From contig NC_081333.1 of the NCBI RefSeq assembly GCF_022539665.2, forward strand, positions 6,756,971-6,820,970: a DNA stretch of 64,000 nucleotides. The letters are read 5' to 3'. Made by a program: the position numbers and the translations under genes. Shown one piece after another: positions 48,501 through 61,904 of the stretch (positions are counted from its first letter, which is position 1; every line of letters begins with the position of its first letter). Source of the stretch: Daphnia carinata. Lineage: Eukaryota > Arthropoda > Branchiopoda > Diplostraca > Daphniidae. Below the pieces are notes generated by a model. The model saw only the letters and a list, made by a program, of their open reading frames with translations, did not search any database and was not told the DNA's origin.

Positions 48501-51500
48501 GCGGAGAAATACTAGACGAGAATAAAGAAATATAAAATTCGGACCTTGTTTTCTTCCTGATATTCTTTTTTTTATGTTTTACATTTCAACCAAAAAAAAA
48601 AAAGCAAAAAATAAAACGTCGTCGTTCAACATTGACAAGAAAAGATATGTCAAATGAAGATTGATCTTTAAAAAAAAATCTCCCGACTGGAAAATGGGAT
48701 GGCATTAACTTGTGCCTACAAGATACGACTAACTGACGTGATGATATATTACATAAAAAATAAAATTCATAAATATGTATGTAGAAAAAAAAGGCTGTCG
48801 CGGTGTGGATAGTTACATAATGTTTAAATTGATACGCTGATGATGAAGGACTGACATTACATCAACAACCTAACAGCATTTTCTAGCCGCCAACAAAAGG
48901 AGTATTGTGTGATACACTCTGCTGATGGCGGTTGCGCTGGTGTGGACAGTTCGACAGCCCTTTCACCCTCCAAAATTGCACGTAAATTTTGCGCTTATGC
49001 ATCTCATGATTCAGTTTTTTTTTCTAAACATTGTGGTGCTGTTGATAACACTGGCAAGCACTTACTTAACAAGGCCAAAATTCGCACAGCTGTTGGGATC
49101 CACCAACGAGATCGAGTGGGAGCTGGTAGGCCTCTCTCTCCAGCAGGGAACTGCCGGATGCTGATAAACTGTAGTAAATGTCTCACGATGTTCCGAAATC
49201 GATTAGGCTCCAGTCTGCGTATCGTTCCAGTTGCACACATTAATCAATAGCAGATCGTCTTATTCATCGTATTACATTTTTAACCAGTGAACAAAGAGAT
49301 GATGGTCGCTGTTGCTCAAGCCGAGAATTTGACGTAGCAAGTGCGAATAGACGGAATACGCAGACGGGCTGGAGAAGAGCGGACATTGGAGCAAGATAAA
49401 CAAGGCCCTGACATCGTCCTTGGAATGCAATCTGTCATACATACGTAATACCCAACGTCCACACAATGGCTTAAGATCAGAAGATCACAAAGTGAAATAA
49501 ATATTTTCGCCATACGTACTTTCTGCCTTCCTCGAGCAGCGCGTGGACGATTGACCGCAACGCAGTTTTGTGGACTGCATTTGGCTGGGTGTTGAGCAGA
49601 CGCAATTAGAAGCAGCTGAATAAATGAATTATATATGAGGACTGCTGAACTGACGTCATAGCTTACCATAGACGAAAGCGAATCGTAGACGCAATTCAGA
49701 AAATCCATCCGCAATTCTGGGTCGTGCGCGTTGTCACCGCCATTGTCGGGAACGCGCTTCAGCGTACCGCGGATTAACAATAAGTGGAAGTCGTAAAAAA
49801 AAAATAAAATAAATAAGGCAGATAGTGGACAAATACAACACAGGTCAAATAAACAAAAGAGTATAGATTAACATAGGATGAGGTTGTAGTGGTGAGCACT
49901 GAATACCATAAACATACTTAAACGACGAACGATAATGACGAAAGAATAAAATATAAATAAATTGGCAACGAGCAGCGATAAGGATGAAAATGGGATTGAG
50001 GAACTAAAGCTTTCTTGGCTGATATCTAAAATACCTACTTTTCCTTTACACTCTATCTATTCGCTTGTATTAAAGGTACAAGTGAAGATGACATAAGTCA
50101 AATGGCTTTCTAGTCGTCGGTCAAAGTCTCTTTCGCAGGTTGGGATGTTCCAGCGAAAGCCACCGTATAAGTTTCAAAGTATTTTAGCTAGGACCCGATG
50201 ATATTGCGATGCAGCTGGCTAGATTCATTTTGTCACAATTCGCTAATCTACTGGTATTATTACGCTCAAATGTCCGGAAAATGTAAAGCGACATGTAGAA
50301 GGAAAAATATAGAAATGCGGCGAGAATAACGAAAAAAGGAAGTGGAACCAGTCATCTTATTTCTCCATTGACGTCACCACCGCGTTGAGATCACGAAAAA
50401 ATTTTCAATATTACAAATGAGAAAAAAAGGATGGAAAAGAAAATGCGGAGAAATGAAATGAAATTGCCTTTTTGAATTTTTGCGGCTTTGATGTCATACA
50501 CAACTACAAAAGCTATTCGGTCTTTTTGTGCTAGTTGTATTAGTAGCTTGAAAATGCGCTGCCTTTTCATTGGAACGGTTTCAATCCATGCCAACATCAC
50601 GCGTTAGTGGCCTCCATAAGTTATTTTTTTTTTTGTACTGCTCAATTATTTCTTATTTTTTATTTGATTTGTTTGACGAACCCAGTGACAGCTGGTTAGT
50701 AAACTAAATATGGAAAGAGGTCCTTTTGGTCCAATTTGATGTAAGGGACACACGATAATGCATGTTTCTTTTTTCTCTAATGGCGTTTGTGGTCACTGAT
50801 TAATAGATCTTTGAGTGATGAGCTCTCTACGTTATAGTTTAATGGCAGACTACGATTTACCTTAAATGTAGCGCAGATGGAGGCATACGAGTGGAAACAG
50901 GTCAAGAAGAAGGTCCTCAGCTGTGCGTAGTCACCCACCTGATTACTTCGTTCGGTTTCAGACCTTGAGAATTATGAAAGGAAGAAAGAGTTAATTAACT
51001 TCAACCAGATGTCCACAAAAGCCTTAGAAAATAAAAGCCTTTGTTCCAGCACTAAAGAATGAAAACAGACTGCCACGGCTAACTAGTCTCCATGGATTTT
51101 CGCTATTAATATACTAGACCTCCACAAGCGTCAGTTTAATTATTTTTTTTTTAGAATTCAAGATCTGTGGTAGACACAAAACTTTTGTCTTTAGTTCCTT
51201 CTGCGTAAATCAGGATTTTTCCAATTAGAACTCTCTTGTTTTACAAACGCGTCATCGCCGATCTAATGACGAACGTCTTAAAAATGTTTCAGTTGAAAAG
51301 AAAATCAAAAAACGGGGCGTTCGGATCAAATATCGCAGCAATGTTTTTAGATGTTTCCATCTGACGAGTTGTCATATGATGACAGAAATGTTGACGTGAC
51401 CTTACATGTAATCCTCCATGTTCATATGGATGCTGGGATAGGAAGGCTTGACAATTGCCATGTCGTCGAATTGCTGATGATGCGGAGTCGCCGTTGTTGT

Positions 51501-52448
51501 GTTGATAACGGAGTCTTCGTTGGAATCCGATCCTGCGTTGCCGCCCGAGCCATTATTATTGCCTCCGCTACCATTGCTGCTGGACGACGATAGCCCGTTC
51601 CACTTGGATAGCTGGCCGCTGACGTCGGCTACCGCCTGCCCATCCTTCAGAGTCAAGATCCGAATTAATCCACATCGCTCACATTATTGCGTTGTCGGGT
51701 GCGCGCAATGTTTTTGCCGCGTGTGTCGACTGTCAGTGACCGATCCTCGGCCGGGTGCCATTCAAAACACAAAACAATGAATGTTTCTTTAGGATTCAAT
51801 TAGAAATTCATTATTAAAATTTTAAAAAGGGGGAAGATTCGATTGATAGGATAAATAGCGTATATACGCTGTAGATTTGTGTTATTTTTAATGGTGATAC
51901 GATATAGTGCCCAAAGGGAATTGTCGATAAACAAGTGAACGATCGAAAGAATTCTGTAGTTTGTTTCGGTTCGGGATTTTTGACGAGCAATGAGCTGGAA
52001 AAACTCGACATTAAGAAGTCAAATAGAAAGACACACAAACCCCTCGCATCCATCATCTCCGGATTTGTCATGTTCGTGTTTATTTTAAAAACAAAAAGAA
52101 TAAAAGAATCTTCTTGAGTAAACTTCATAAATCGATTTCTGAGGAGACGAGGCTCGTTGTCCTGTTACAGCGGACATAACAGAAACGACAATTTCCGATA
52201 AGCATACATTACGACAATCAAATCGTCGATGGTATTGACATGCAATAAGCTAAGAACAACAGTCACCATTTTATCATTCCGACCAAAAAGTCGTTGGCGT
52301 ATCGAAATATCCTGTGACTTACTTGATAGATAGGTGGCAGATTGGACGTTGTTGGTGTTGGTGTTCTTGTTGTCGCTGCTGGCGGACGTAGTAAAATGGT
52401 TCCCAATCCTGGTAAGCTGATGTGTAAACCACCAAAACGGCCCGCCAT
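42588..52448 (-). CDS. HECTD2: HECTD2-type HECT E3 ubiquitin ligase
   Basis: Nineteen exons with consistent phases: 52448-52323, 51644-51406, 50963-50861, 49756-49667, 49584-49520, 49431-49276, 49214-49066, 48005-47812, 47743-47603, 46788-46723, 46625-46569, 45848-45760, 45592-45557, 44759-44624, 44027-43953, 43883-43689, 43633-43518, 43097-42992, 42746-42588; 765 residues in all. The N terminus is Ser/Gly/Asn-rich. The middle region matches HECTD2 (HLLRQI, HWLK, RHLLQFIS, STLDHIDLMKEY). The HECT domain begins near residue 430 (KKKLRVSFVGEPGL, DMGGLTKEWF, DYGMF, GVLMGLAVYNS, EYDGYKAGDRVIK, TGTDRVPVGGM). The catalytic cysteine is C733 in HTCFN, and the protein ends in EGFGLE. It takes ubiquitin from an E2 onto C733 and passes it to substrates. 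Length is close to the vertebrate protein (about 776). The acceptors of exons 2 and 4 are the least certain. Confidence 0.92.
45557..45592 (-). other. 36-nt micro-exon of the HECT ligase
   Basis: Acceptor CTTGCAG|C and donor AACAG|GTTAGT bound 36 nt. It completes a Leu codon, encodes IGVLMGLAVYN and supplies two bases of the next Ser codon. Without it the conserved N-lobe of the HECT domain would be interrupted. Confidence 0.85.
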
Positions 52449-53405
52449 GTTGTGCAATTCAACTGCAACGGAAAAGCAATTTGCTAAATTCTTTTAATTC
52501 AGCTTAGCGATCCCTTGACTGGCTGCGGTTAACGCAGGTGAAACTCGTGTGAAGCTGAAAGGATAATAAGAAATCTTCTACCGTCCGTATTTTGTTGGAC
52601 TTGACGTCGGGGGTCCGTCGTCAAGGCAGCGCACGACAAACAAATCGACCGTTTCAGACGTCAGGTTCATCGGGCCCTTTGGCCTTGACAAAGTTTATGC
52701 CTGCCAGTTTCACGATCGATCAACCCACAACTCCCACACATTGACATTCAACTCCCCCTCGAAGACGGTAAGAAAAACACGTCACTTAATTTCTTCTTTC
52801 TAGTTTGTCAATTATATCCATTTGTTTTTTTGGCCTCCCTGATGATTTTGTTAATAACGTTAATGACAGCTGTAAATTAATAATAAACCTGTAATCAGGA
52901 GGTCTAAAGTGCACTGAAGCCAACACAAAATTAAACAGCTCAGTATTTTAATGTGTTTCTCCTTAAGGACTTACACACATTCTAAGCGATTTAAATATTT
53001 CTAAGTTTTTCTCTCTTTCTGTGTACAGTACTTAGGCCACTTGGTTGGACAATTTCACTTGTCACAACAAAGCCATGCCTATTTATTTAAGGCAGTTGGA
53101 GCAGGTAATGACGAGTCAGGCTTATTAGTCTATTATTAGAATTGAATTACATAGCAGTGTGTTAATCATTTTGAAACCTAGGGGCGTCTAATTTTGTTTT
53201 TCGATTTTATAATGTGATCAAATTTTTCGCAATTTGCGTAGCTGAGGCACCTGCAAACAACTCAAAGGAGACTAAAGTGCTTGCAGAATAGAAGAAACTT
53301 CAAAAAAGTTTCGCAACTATCAATTTTCTGGGGATAAGGAGCTTTTATTAACTTAAACATGTGCGCCTTAAAATACAGAGCCGGTAATATGTAGCCGTTT
53401 CATGT
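52449..53405. other. Upstream region of the HECT ligase gene
   Basis: No further coding exon was found upstream of the ATG at 52448. The promoter and 5' UTR must lie here, but there is no clear TATA box. A short palindromic segment near 52600-52720 is GC-richer than its surroundings. Confidence 0.4.
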
Positions 53406-53702
53406 TTAGCTCGAGTTCATGAAGTTGTTATCGTCATTAAAGCTGTTACGCATACCCCCATGTGCTTGACGGCATTTCCAGACAAGAAATGCAACGTGTC
53501 TTTTGCAGCCATTAAATTTTTTGTCTCCTCCACATTTGCTTTTAGTTGTCCAACGATGTCTCCTTGGCTCCGTTAGTTGATTAACTGGATAGCAATCGTG
53601 TTGTGGTTTGTTTTCTATACTTTTGGTTCTTCCCCATCTTGTGTGTTTGCATTGAAAAAACGTTGGATACACGCAGCTTTTGAATGCTCGTCTGTGTATC
53701 AC
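53406..53702 (-). CDS. Possible terminal exon of a basic six-cysteine protein
   Basis: After an acceptor TTGCTGTAG|GTG the frame runs 98 codons to TGA. It carries six cysteines at exon positions 10, 18, 37, 57, 66 and 77 (SCVYPTFFQC, HDC, SKC, NGC, WKC) among many Lys/Arg residues. Composition suggests a secreted, disulphide-rich protein. No upstream signal-peptide exon with correct phase could be confirmed, although a hydrophobic run (ILFVVIVVCSFV) is open at ~53760. Family unknown; it may be a chance frame. Confidence 0.3.
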   Translation of the reverse strand: MIHRRAFKSCVYPTFFQCKHTRWGRTKSIENKPQHDCYPVNQLTEPRRHRWTTKSKCGGDKKFNGCKRHVAFLVWKCRQAHGGMRNSFNDDNNFMNSS

Positions 53703-56700
53703 CTACAGCAAGTCATTCGTTATTTACATGTCTTCATTAACGATTAATTCAGACGAAAGAACACACCACAATTACGACAAACAGTATCCTGGATGTAACG
53801 ATATCCTTTAGCAATGTTTCGTAAGAAATTTGACGCACATTTTTGAAATAATCAATGTATATGCATGCGTGCATAATCCATATATTCGACGAAACAACCA
53901 CGATCTAAAAACATTAGGAGCTCGAAACGTATGCCTCATATGCGTATCTTTATACTATCTTGTCATCATAGTTTCACTTCACCGGAAAAAGGCGTCCAGT
54001 GATAAAATTTTTATTGTTGAGCCGGCACTAGAATAACAAATAGGGTAACAACATCTTGAGTAATTGGTAGCCTACGAAGTAGCCCCTCCCTCAGCGCAGC
54101 AACAATGTCGAAAAGGATAGAAGGGCGACAGAAAAATGGAAAAGATCAACAAGAAGGAGCTGATAAAAATTAACATTCATAGAATGCAACTATCCGCCGC
54201 ATAATAAGTTAGTTGGCGTCTAAGAAGGGACCAAGCGAAAATGTAAATACAACTTGCACTATTGATCCAGGCGATTGTCAGCATGCGTACACGTATGTAT
54301 TCGGAACCACCGTAACAACAATATAAATACAAAAGAAGCCTCAGCCAATACCCTCTGCGGAACGATGTTAGATGAAACGTTCGGAGGGTCAACAGAATAG
54401 CATATCATATACACGCACGACTTTGTGTTTGGTAGATTTAGATCAATGCTCACGCCATATTGCTTCATTCCACTAGAATGGTTGAACATAAAGAAAGTTT
54501 GCAGATCTGTATCGCTGTTACGTCAATATATTACATATTGTAATGGCATGTATACATAACCCTAAGAATAAATCAGTTTTTGAATGGAAGTGCTGCTTCT
54601 ATATGTAGCCATATAGTACCATTTTATTGGGGGTAATAAGATGGAGCGTCGCAATCACATTAATTGTAGTAACAGAGAACGGCATAGGCAGGCAATCCGA
54701 GCGTGACTTAATTCTAATTACAAGCCATCAGAAAGAGAAATGCAGCCAATTTGTCTAAAAAATCACCGGGAGAGTTTGAAGATACAAACGTTTTTGAACT
54801 GCTGTTGACTAATGTACAAATTGCTCCAAAGCCTATAACAGTTCATGAAGCCTAAACTGGAACCAACGAAGTATTAACGTTGAACTTAGAGTGTCTGGGC
54901 CACGGTTCACTAGATCTATACGCAACTGCAATGCAAAATGCTTGTTATTATTTAGTATCAAACAGACAGACATCAACGTTTTAATCACAAGACATCAGCC
55001 TTGTTCTTTGACAACAAATATGAAGAGAAAAATGTGTACATATCTTTGTTCTAATTTTAGGAAAAAAGGGGTTAAAGGTTTGAATACGTAGCAAGTTGAA
55101 GAGGGATGCCATCAACTCTGTGAAAGATTGGAGAGTCGAAGAGATTACACGGGGTAGTTTTTATGTGAAAGAGAACAGACTGCTGGAAAGGTTTTGCAGT
55201 TTTGCATGATTATTTTTTAATATGAATACAAGGATTAAAATACCGTATGCGTACTATGCAGTAATGAGCTGCTTTTCAGCGGTAAGCTGATGGGATTTTC
55301 AGTGAAATTGCAAATATCTGGTTTGAGCAAAAAAATTTTAATTGACTTTTCGTTTGAATCTTTTTGGATTAAAGTTGTCCCAGCTACCTCTGTGTTCTAT
55401 CAGCATAACATAAATAGATCGGATAATGCTGTATTCTTGGTTTAAAGCTTGACAAGTTTCGTTCACAAGGCAATAATTCAAATACTTGTAAAGCCGGGCT
55501 CATATAATCAATATGGTGTGGCTAAAACGAAAGCAAAATATAAATTTTTAAATTCTGTTCCCTTTTTCATTTTAAACCATATTGCACCTGGCAGAATGGA
55601 CATTTTTCCTGGAACAACTCGCTGTTTTCGCGACCACTGGACACGTGCAAAGATGATTGTTTACACTCAGTGCCGGTTCGCTAGATATACGATTTCTGCA
55701 AATGCCAGCCGATTGAAATGAGTTCTATTTGAGCCTTCTTTTTATTGCGAGCATGCGAGCGTGTATGGTCTATGTAGATAGTTTATGAACGATCGATAAA
55801 CTGTAGATTTTCTGGTTACATTTAGAAACAATCGATTATCGAAACCGGTAGTCTTGCGTTCATTAACTACTAGACTCTGTTTTTTCAGCGTAGCTTAGTC
55901 CGCGAACGGCAAACATCATGTGACATTTCATTACAGGAAAACTGTGATACATCGTGCGTACTTTTCCCCGTACCACCTATTTTATCGTTTCGTTTTTCGT
56001 GTTTTATTTGAGGATTCATGTTTCATGGGCGCTTATTAGCCCTAACGTAGCTGAAAGTAGAACCTTGCCTGTCGCTGAAAGTGGAGGAAATCGAAAAGGC
56101 GCATAAAAGAAGGGACATAGATTCTCAATTTCCCGCGGGAATGCCCCCTCACTACGATTATATAGCGTCTTCGATTGAACTTTCGGTAGCTAAAGCCGGC
56201 AAAACCGTTCCAACTATCTCCTTCCTTCCCGACAGACGGCCAAGAACAGCTCATCGGCATGTCACGTTCTTTCAAACACGTATCTTTTCATCCTAAGGTA
56301 TGATATAGCTAAATGGGATGTTCTTACATCCGTCCTTATCGACAAACAATTTAATAAGCCTAATAAAGTTGGGTTCACGAGTAGGGTAAGTCATGACTGG
56401 CATACTTTTGTCCAGACATTTATGGATAGAATTTTACATTGGAATTTACTGATCGATTTACTTATTGTTGTGATTACGATTAGCGCAGTCTGATGACAAA
56501 TGTTATAGACTTATCAATGACCATTAACTGTAGACTTAGCAAACTACGTTAATCGCACAACGATGTTGTGCTTATCGACGAAACTATTTTTTTCCTGGTT
56601 GCGTGTTATTCTTATCAACGTGAAGCATTTTACTATTCAGTTACAAAAATAGAAGTATCTCATTTCATTATGCGAATGACAAAGAAACGAATTTGATCTA

Positions 56701-59700
56701 CATCAGATAACATCGATCCGTTGAAAACCCTCTGAAAAAAAATCGTTGGAAACAAGGGCTTCAAAATATAACAACAAGAATAACAAACTATTTATGGTCT
56801 GTTTTCCTTTTTTTAGTACAAAGAAACGATCGTAAATCTGAATAACAAAGTAGCCGTGTTAGGCTTTATTCTGCTCTTTTTCCGGTACACTAGAACATAC
56901 CCCCCCCCCCTTTTTTACATATCACGGCTCTGCATTTTCCAAGAAGTAGAAGACAAAAAATATGTGTGCCATCAGCTTTTCGTCTACCTTATAATAGGCC
57001 CTTTCTTGTGGAGCCCAGGACACCACAAGCTGATAAAAACATCCTACATAGCCAGTTGGGTAAAATCTCGTCTCTCTCTTTTTGTGCATTTCCATGCACT
57101 GGATCTCATTGCGCACGACACGCTACGAACGCAGTCCATTTTAGACTTTTTCTCCACAGCATGATACACTTGAAAGGATTTTACTGATCAAGTGGACCAA
57201 GATATTTGGTGTGATGAGATTCTGTGGGTTCCACAGCACCGCGAGGATATCAGTTTGAACCAGCAAGATTGCATTGCGATAGAGTCTAGACGTCCACATT
57301 GTTGTTTGTACGACCGCAGCGGTTCAATTGCTATTGCACTTCGAGGTCTCTTCTTTATGCACGGCGCTCTTGCATCGCTAAAGGAATTTAAAAAGCACGC
57401 TTGCTGCAATATCGTCAATCTGTATATAGTTGTAGCACATTTCCAAGTATCTGAAAGAGGATGAAAAAGAATCTTTTTTTTTTTTATGAATGAAAATGGA
57501 TTTTGCGCCAGTAATGTTATTGGGTACTAATGGCTGATGGTTCGACGTGTTCATAAAATTTCATTGGTGTCTCCAATATCAAAGTGATGGTTCTTCGTCA
57601 CCAAAGAACAAGAAGTTCACGTCCTCATTGGAATTTCCCTCCGTACCCTGATCGAATTCGACGTTCCCATTTACTACTAAAATTTATGAATACACAAGTC
57701 CATGGTGGACTACAGTGCAATAGCCAAAAAAAAACACAGTGCTATATCATTATTAAAGGCCCTAATTGTGTCAGGAAATGATGGTGTCTCACTTGGGAGT
57801 CAACTGGAACAAATATTGACGACTATAGTAGTAGCTAGACCATTTCAACGACCCCAGTTGCTTATTCGTTCTTTTCGGGGAGGACTTAACATGCCTCTTC
57901 AGATATCACCAACAACTATCCTCAAGGCCAACAATCCTGCTGGGACTGGTAGACCTTGTGTCTTTCTCTTTTGCGTTTGTTTAGGATATTCTCTAGCCCA
58001 AAGATCCCCGTGTGGCTGTGGATGGCGCAAAACAAAAGATCCGGCTGTTGGTTAAAGCCAATTTGAAGAGGGGTCACCAACAGCAGTCAGTGTCTCACCA
58101 TTCTTCTAGTAGCACTGACAAGAAATATACGCTAGAAGACAATGTCGGCTACATCTTCAATCCAAGTTGGTTCTCATTCCCGACTCACTTTCGGTGTCCA
58201 TCGACTCCCGGCGCTCGCCTTGTGGCTCTTGTCAACGTCAGTTCTCATCCCCATATTATCAGGTACTATTATTTATTACTTTTTGTTTGCTGGTGCAAAC
58301 ATGCTCGAATGCTTCCATGTGTTTTAATTTTTCCCGCTTTCTTCTTTCATGTTTTTTATTAAGTCCTTTTATATTAGTGTATTAGCCTTCATTTTCCGCG
58401 TTTAACCTTCGTTCCCCCCTTGAAACCATTCTTTTTCTTATTCCCGCATTGCTAGAAAAAAAAAGGGCATACAAAACATACACGTAAAGAAAAAATAAAC
58501 AAAGGGCTGCAGAAATAAATAAGAATGTAATACTGCTGTTGCTGTATAAGATTGAAAAATGACAGAATATAGGCTAATACTAATAGGCCGAGAAAATGGA
58601 AAAATATTAAATATGACCATAGATAAAGCGCTATCCGCTTGTGTGCCTTGCCAATGTAATAACACAACACGATGCTGATGCCGTGGCGTGTGTTATTGCC
58701 CCGACTTCCTAGATGTGGAGGTGATCTATTTTTCGTTTTCTTATTGGCCTGAACCGACGCAAAGTGGACACCACCCTGCCGTTTCTGTCCCGATTCTCCC
58801 ACCTCACAGCAGTTTTGTTTGATGACGGAACATGTGTCGTTTCTTACGCTTGATTTCTTGTCTCGCTGATGTTCGTCTCGTTTTCGTCCGGTTGTCATAC
58901 AACACGCTTCCGAGCACTACACAAATCCTCCCGCCAAAGGATAAATGAAAGGGACGGATGGAAATTGAAATAGAACGGAAACACGATGACTGGCGATTCA
59001 TCCAGCCGAGTGCACATCAAGCTGTTTGTTATGTGAACTCGTCAAGATTAACTCATTCGCCCTTTTTTTTGTCGCTTGTTTGATAACGAACCTTGGTGGT
59101 CCCAGCTGTTTTCTCTGTTGTCGCTAATATGGCGTCGTCAAATGGTGCAATCCGCAAAAGGGTGGCGGATGCACGACTGCGAATAACACACTCCTGAGGT
59201 TTCTTATGTTAATCGCTTGTCTTGCAAGTTCGCATCGTACCAATGACGCACTAAAGTTAAGAGAAAACTAAACAACGGGCTACTGTTCCAATATTGGTGA
59301 TTTTGATAGAATCCTGGGATTCCTATTAAAATACTTGCCCCACTGTACGTAACTGTGCATTAACAATTTGTCGTAGTTTCTTTTTTAAAATTTGGTTTGT
59401 TTATTTCGTCAACTTAATAATGGCCAACATAATTGAAACTGTCGGAGAAACACATCCTTTGGGCTATCAATTACGGCGCTTTTGGTTTTGTTTGATTTTC
59501 TTCTTTCCCCTTTTTTATTTTGTTTTGTGTAACAAGTAATTGAGGGTCTTTTACTTCCAATCTTTACATTGCCAAAGGCATTCAAGGCGGGAGGGAAGTC
59601 TTTTTTATTTTCCAGTAAAAATCGTAATCGACCTTGTACTTTCATCGTTTTACCTCTTTTTATTTCATTGCTGTGTTTATCGTTGTGTTACGGGGCTGTG

Positions 59701-60505
59701 CGTTCAAACTGTTTGCGCCGACGGCAAAAACACACACACAAACAAAAGGAAAACGTTAAAACAAAAATGGGATTCGTCGGTTCTCCGAACGTCCTTGTAC
59801 ATTTGCTTGTTTGCTTGCTGACTTTTTGTTTGCTGTACTTGGTTACTGTCATCCCCCGCAGTCCAGGTTTTCCCCTCTTTTTAACATACGATTTAGTTTT
59901 TCCAGTTACAAGTACATACTGGATGTAATTGTTCTAAACAAGTTCGATAGTGCATGACAGCAGTAATATCCCTGACGCAGACGATATTCATATATAGAAG
60001 ATGGAATTGGTTTGATTGCTGACGTTGGCGGACGTTCGGATAACAAAATTTACTCAAGCCGTACTTTTGTGTTTGAGTTATTACGAACTGATGCCCAGTT
60101 CAACGTTCTGCTGTCAATCAGCTTATCTCTCTTTTTCATGTTTGATGCCCAATGGCCATACTATTCCTGTTACTTAACTAGCGACGGCATTTTCCAGTTT
60201 ACCTCATAACACCTAAACTTAGCGACGTAACACAAAATATGTGTGATATCGCCTACAAGATACCGTGGACTTTTGAATGATGCATCACCTGTTTCTTTTT
60301 TCCTCTTCTCACTAATAAGAGTGTCGGGGCAAAAAACGCGAACGGGATAACCACTCGACAGAGGCCTTATTTCAAGCTCATAAGCGACTTATCGCTTATG
60401 TCCTCTACACATGTGGGCTTCTGTCACGTCTCCTTTATTCACGATTTCTCTTCCATCTTCTTGTGTTTCTTCTTCATTTTATTTTACATCGCCCGAACGT
60501 CGTCC
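53703..60505. other. Long region without a recognised gene
   Basis: Many short frames (55449-55721, 56081-56296, 57192-57464, 57702-58362) but none with a domain, a signal-peptide exon or a convincing splice chain. The frames around 57584-58250 look the most protein-like (ISPTTILKANNPAGTGRP) but I cannot name or splice them. Homopolymer C at 56900-56910. Confidence 0.4.
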
Positions 60506-61823
60506 ATGTTGGCTGGGTAAGTCTGGGAGGGAGGGAGGAAGGGAGGTGGTTGAGAGTGACGTCGAGGCGTAAAACTCGTCCGAGCAGCTAAATCAATATA
60601 GCAGAACCATTGAATTCCAATTTATCTGGTTATTGCGGTCTTTTCCAGGGAGGCTGGCGTGGGCTGCCATTACAGGCGTCGGATTGGCGGCTCCCAGTAC
60701 GCCCTTACAGATCCAGAGGGCCACGTTAGGTACCATCCAGCCGATCAGGACCGTGGAGAGGACCAACCGAGATTGCGACCTCAACGCCCTGGCTCGTGTC
60801 ATGGACGACACTTACTGTGACAAGTACTACGTTTGTTCTGACGGCAAGTATGTCGGACTCTTCTGCCCCGTTGGCATGGCCTTTGACTACGGCCTGCAGG
60901 AGTGCCATCTCAAGCAACGCGTCGACTGCTCCAAACGCCCTCTCCTCTGTAAGTATTTGTAGTTTCTTTGTATCCAACTATAAGTGGTTAAAAATTTAAA
61001 GAGTTCCCTCTCCTAACTCGTTGATGCGCAATGAAAAAGGGTTTTCTTGTTTTCTCAGCGATCAAGTTGCAGTTGATTAAGATTGATTACTGCAAGCCCG
61101 TCTGATGTGGCCACCGAATTGGCAACGTAACATCATCAACTCTCAACGTCGTGGTCTAAAATTTCGTTCCAATAATGGGCTCAACTTCTTCCCTTAAAAT
61201 GTACAGAACAAAGCCTTTATTTAAACCCCGACGTGTATTCATATTCGTTAAGAATTCACTCAGCCAGTGCGTCTATACATTGGTGGTTTTATGAAATCAA
61301 ATTCATTTTTCTTTTTCGCTTTCTCTTTTCTTTGAAAGTCGGCGACAACCTTTTAACGGGAACGGAAGCAACTACTTCGACACCGCAAACTACGACACAA
61401 ACTCCCGGTCGAATGACGTCACCACCGGTCACAGTTACTACTCCCTCAGCACCACATGCACCAGCAGGACAAATGGCCGGATCTATGATGATGCTGCCAT
61501 TTGGAGCTACAGTAACGATCCCGTTCGGATCGACTATATTCTTGCCACCAGGTTCGCAGATTCAAATGCAACAGCAACAACCGACAGCTCAAGCGCAGGG
61601 GCATTCGCATCATCATCACGATATACCAACATCGCCAGCTCCGGGGCATTCGCATCATCACCACGAACATCGTTCCGGTTCTGCTTCGTCTGATGCAGTT
61701 GATGCCATGAATGCTCCCGGTAATATAGAATCACAATCAGCTGATAGCAATACTGATTTCGATTACTATTTTGATGACGAAGGCCCGACCGATGGTTCAG
61801 CAACCCCTGTCGGCAGCCAGTGA
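60506..61823 (+). CDS. CPAP1-type protein with one chitin-binding (peritrophin-A/CBM14) domain
   Basis: Model: exons 60506-60516 (ATGTTGGCTGG), 60653-60948 and 61339-61823, phases 2 then 1, 263 residues. Residues 1-17 read as a signal peptide (MLAGLAWAAITGVGLAA). Cysteines at 45, 59, 65, 75, 88 and 96 (spacing 13-5-9-12-7) form one CBM14 chitin-binding domain with the aromatic core DKYYVC and GLFCPVGMAFD. The long tail is Thr/Pro-rich, then Gln-rich, with two GHSHHHH blocks and an acidic end (DFDYYFDDEG). A single CBM14 domain in a longer protein is the CPAP1 cuticle class, secreted into cuticle or matrix. The tiny first exon and the acceptor (GGGAG|G rather than TCCAG|GG) are chosen by phase and are the weak points. 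Confidence 0.75.
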
Positions 61824-61894
61824 CGCTGCTGCAGAGCAAATAGCGGCGGGAGCTGACCGCGGAAGTTCAATGGCTGTATAGTCGTTTTAATAAT

Positions 61895-61900
61895 AATAAA
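61895..61900 (+). terminator. Polyadenylation signal of the CPAP1-type gene
   Basis: AATAAA about 70 bases after the stop at 61821-61823. Confidence 0.6.
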
Positions 61901-61904
61901 CATC

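Noticed and set aside
57584-58362. Multi-exon gene in the 57.6-58.4 kb frames
   Set aside because: Some stretches look protein-like, but no consistent splice chain, domain or start could be found.
59540-59928. Plus-strand frames with a hydrophobic segment as first exon of the CPAP1-type gene
   Set aside because: Its donor site and phase do not fit exon 2. The short exon at 60506-60516 does.
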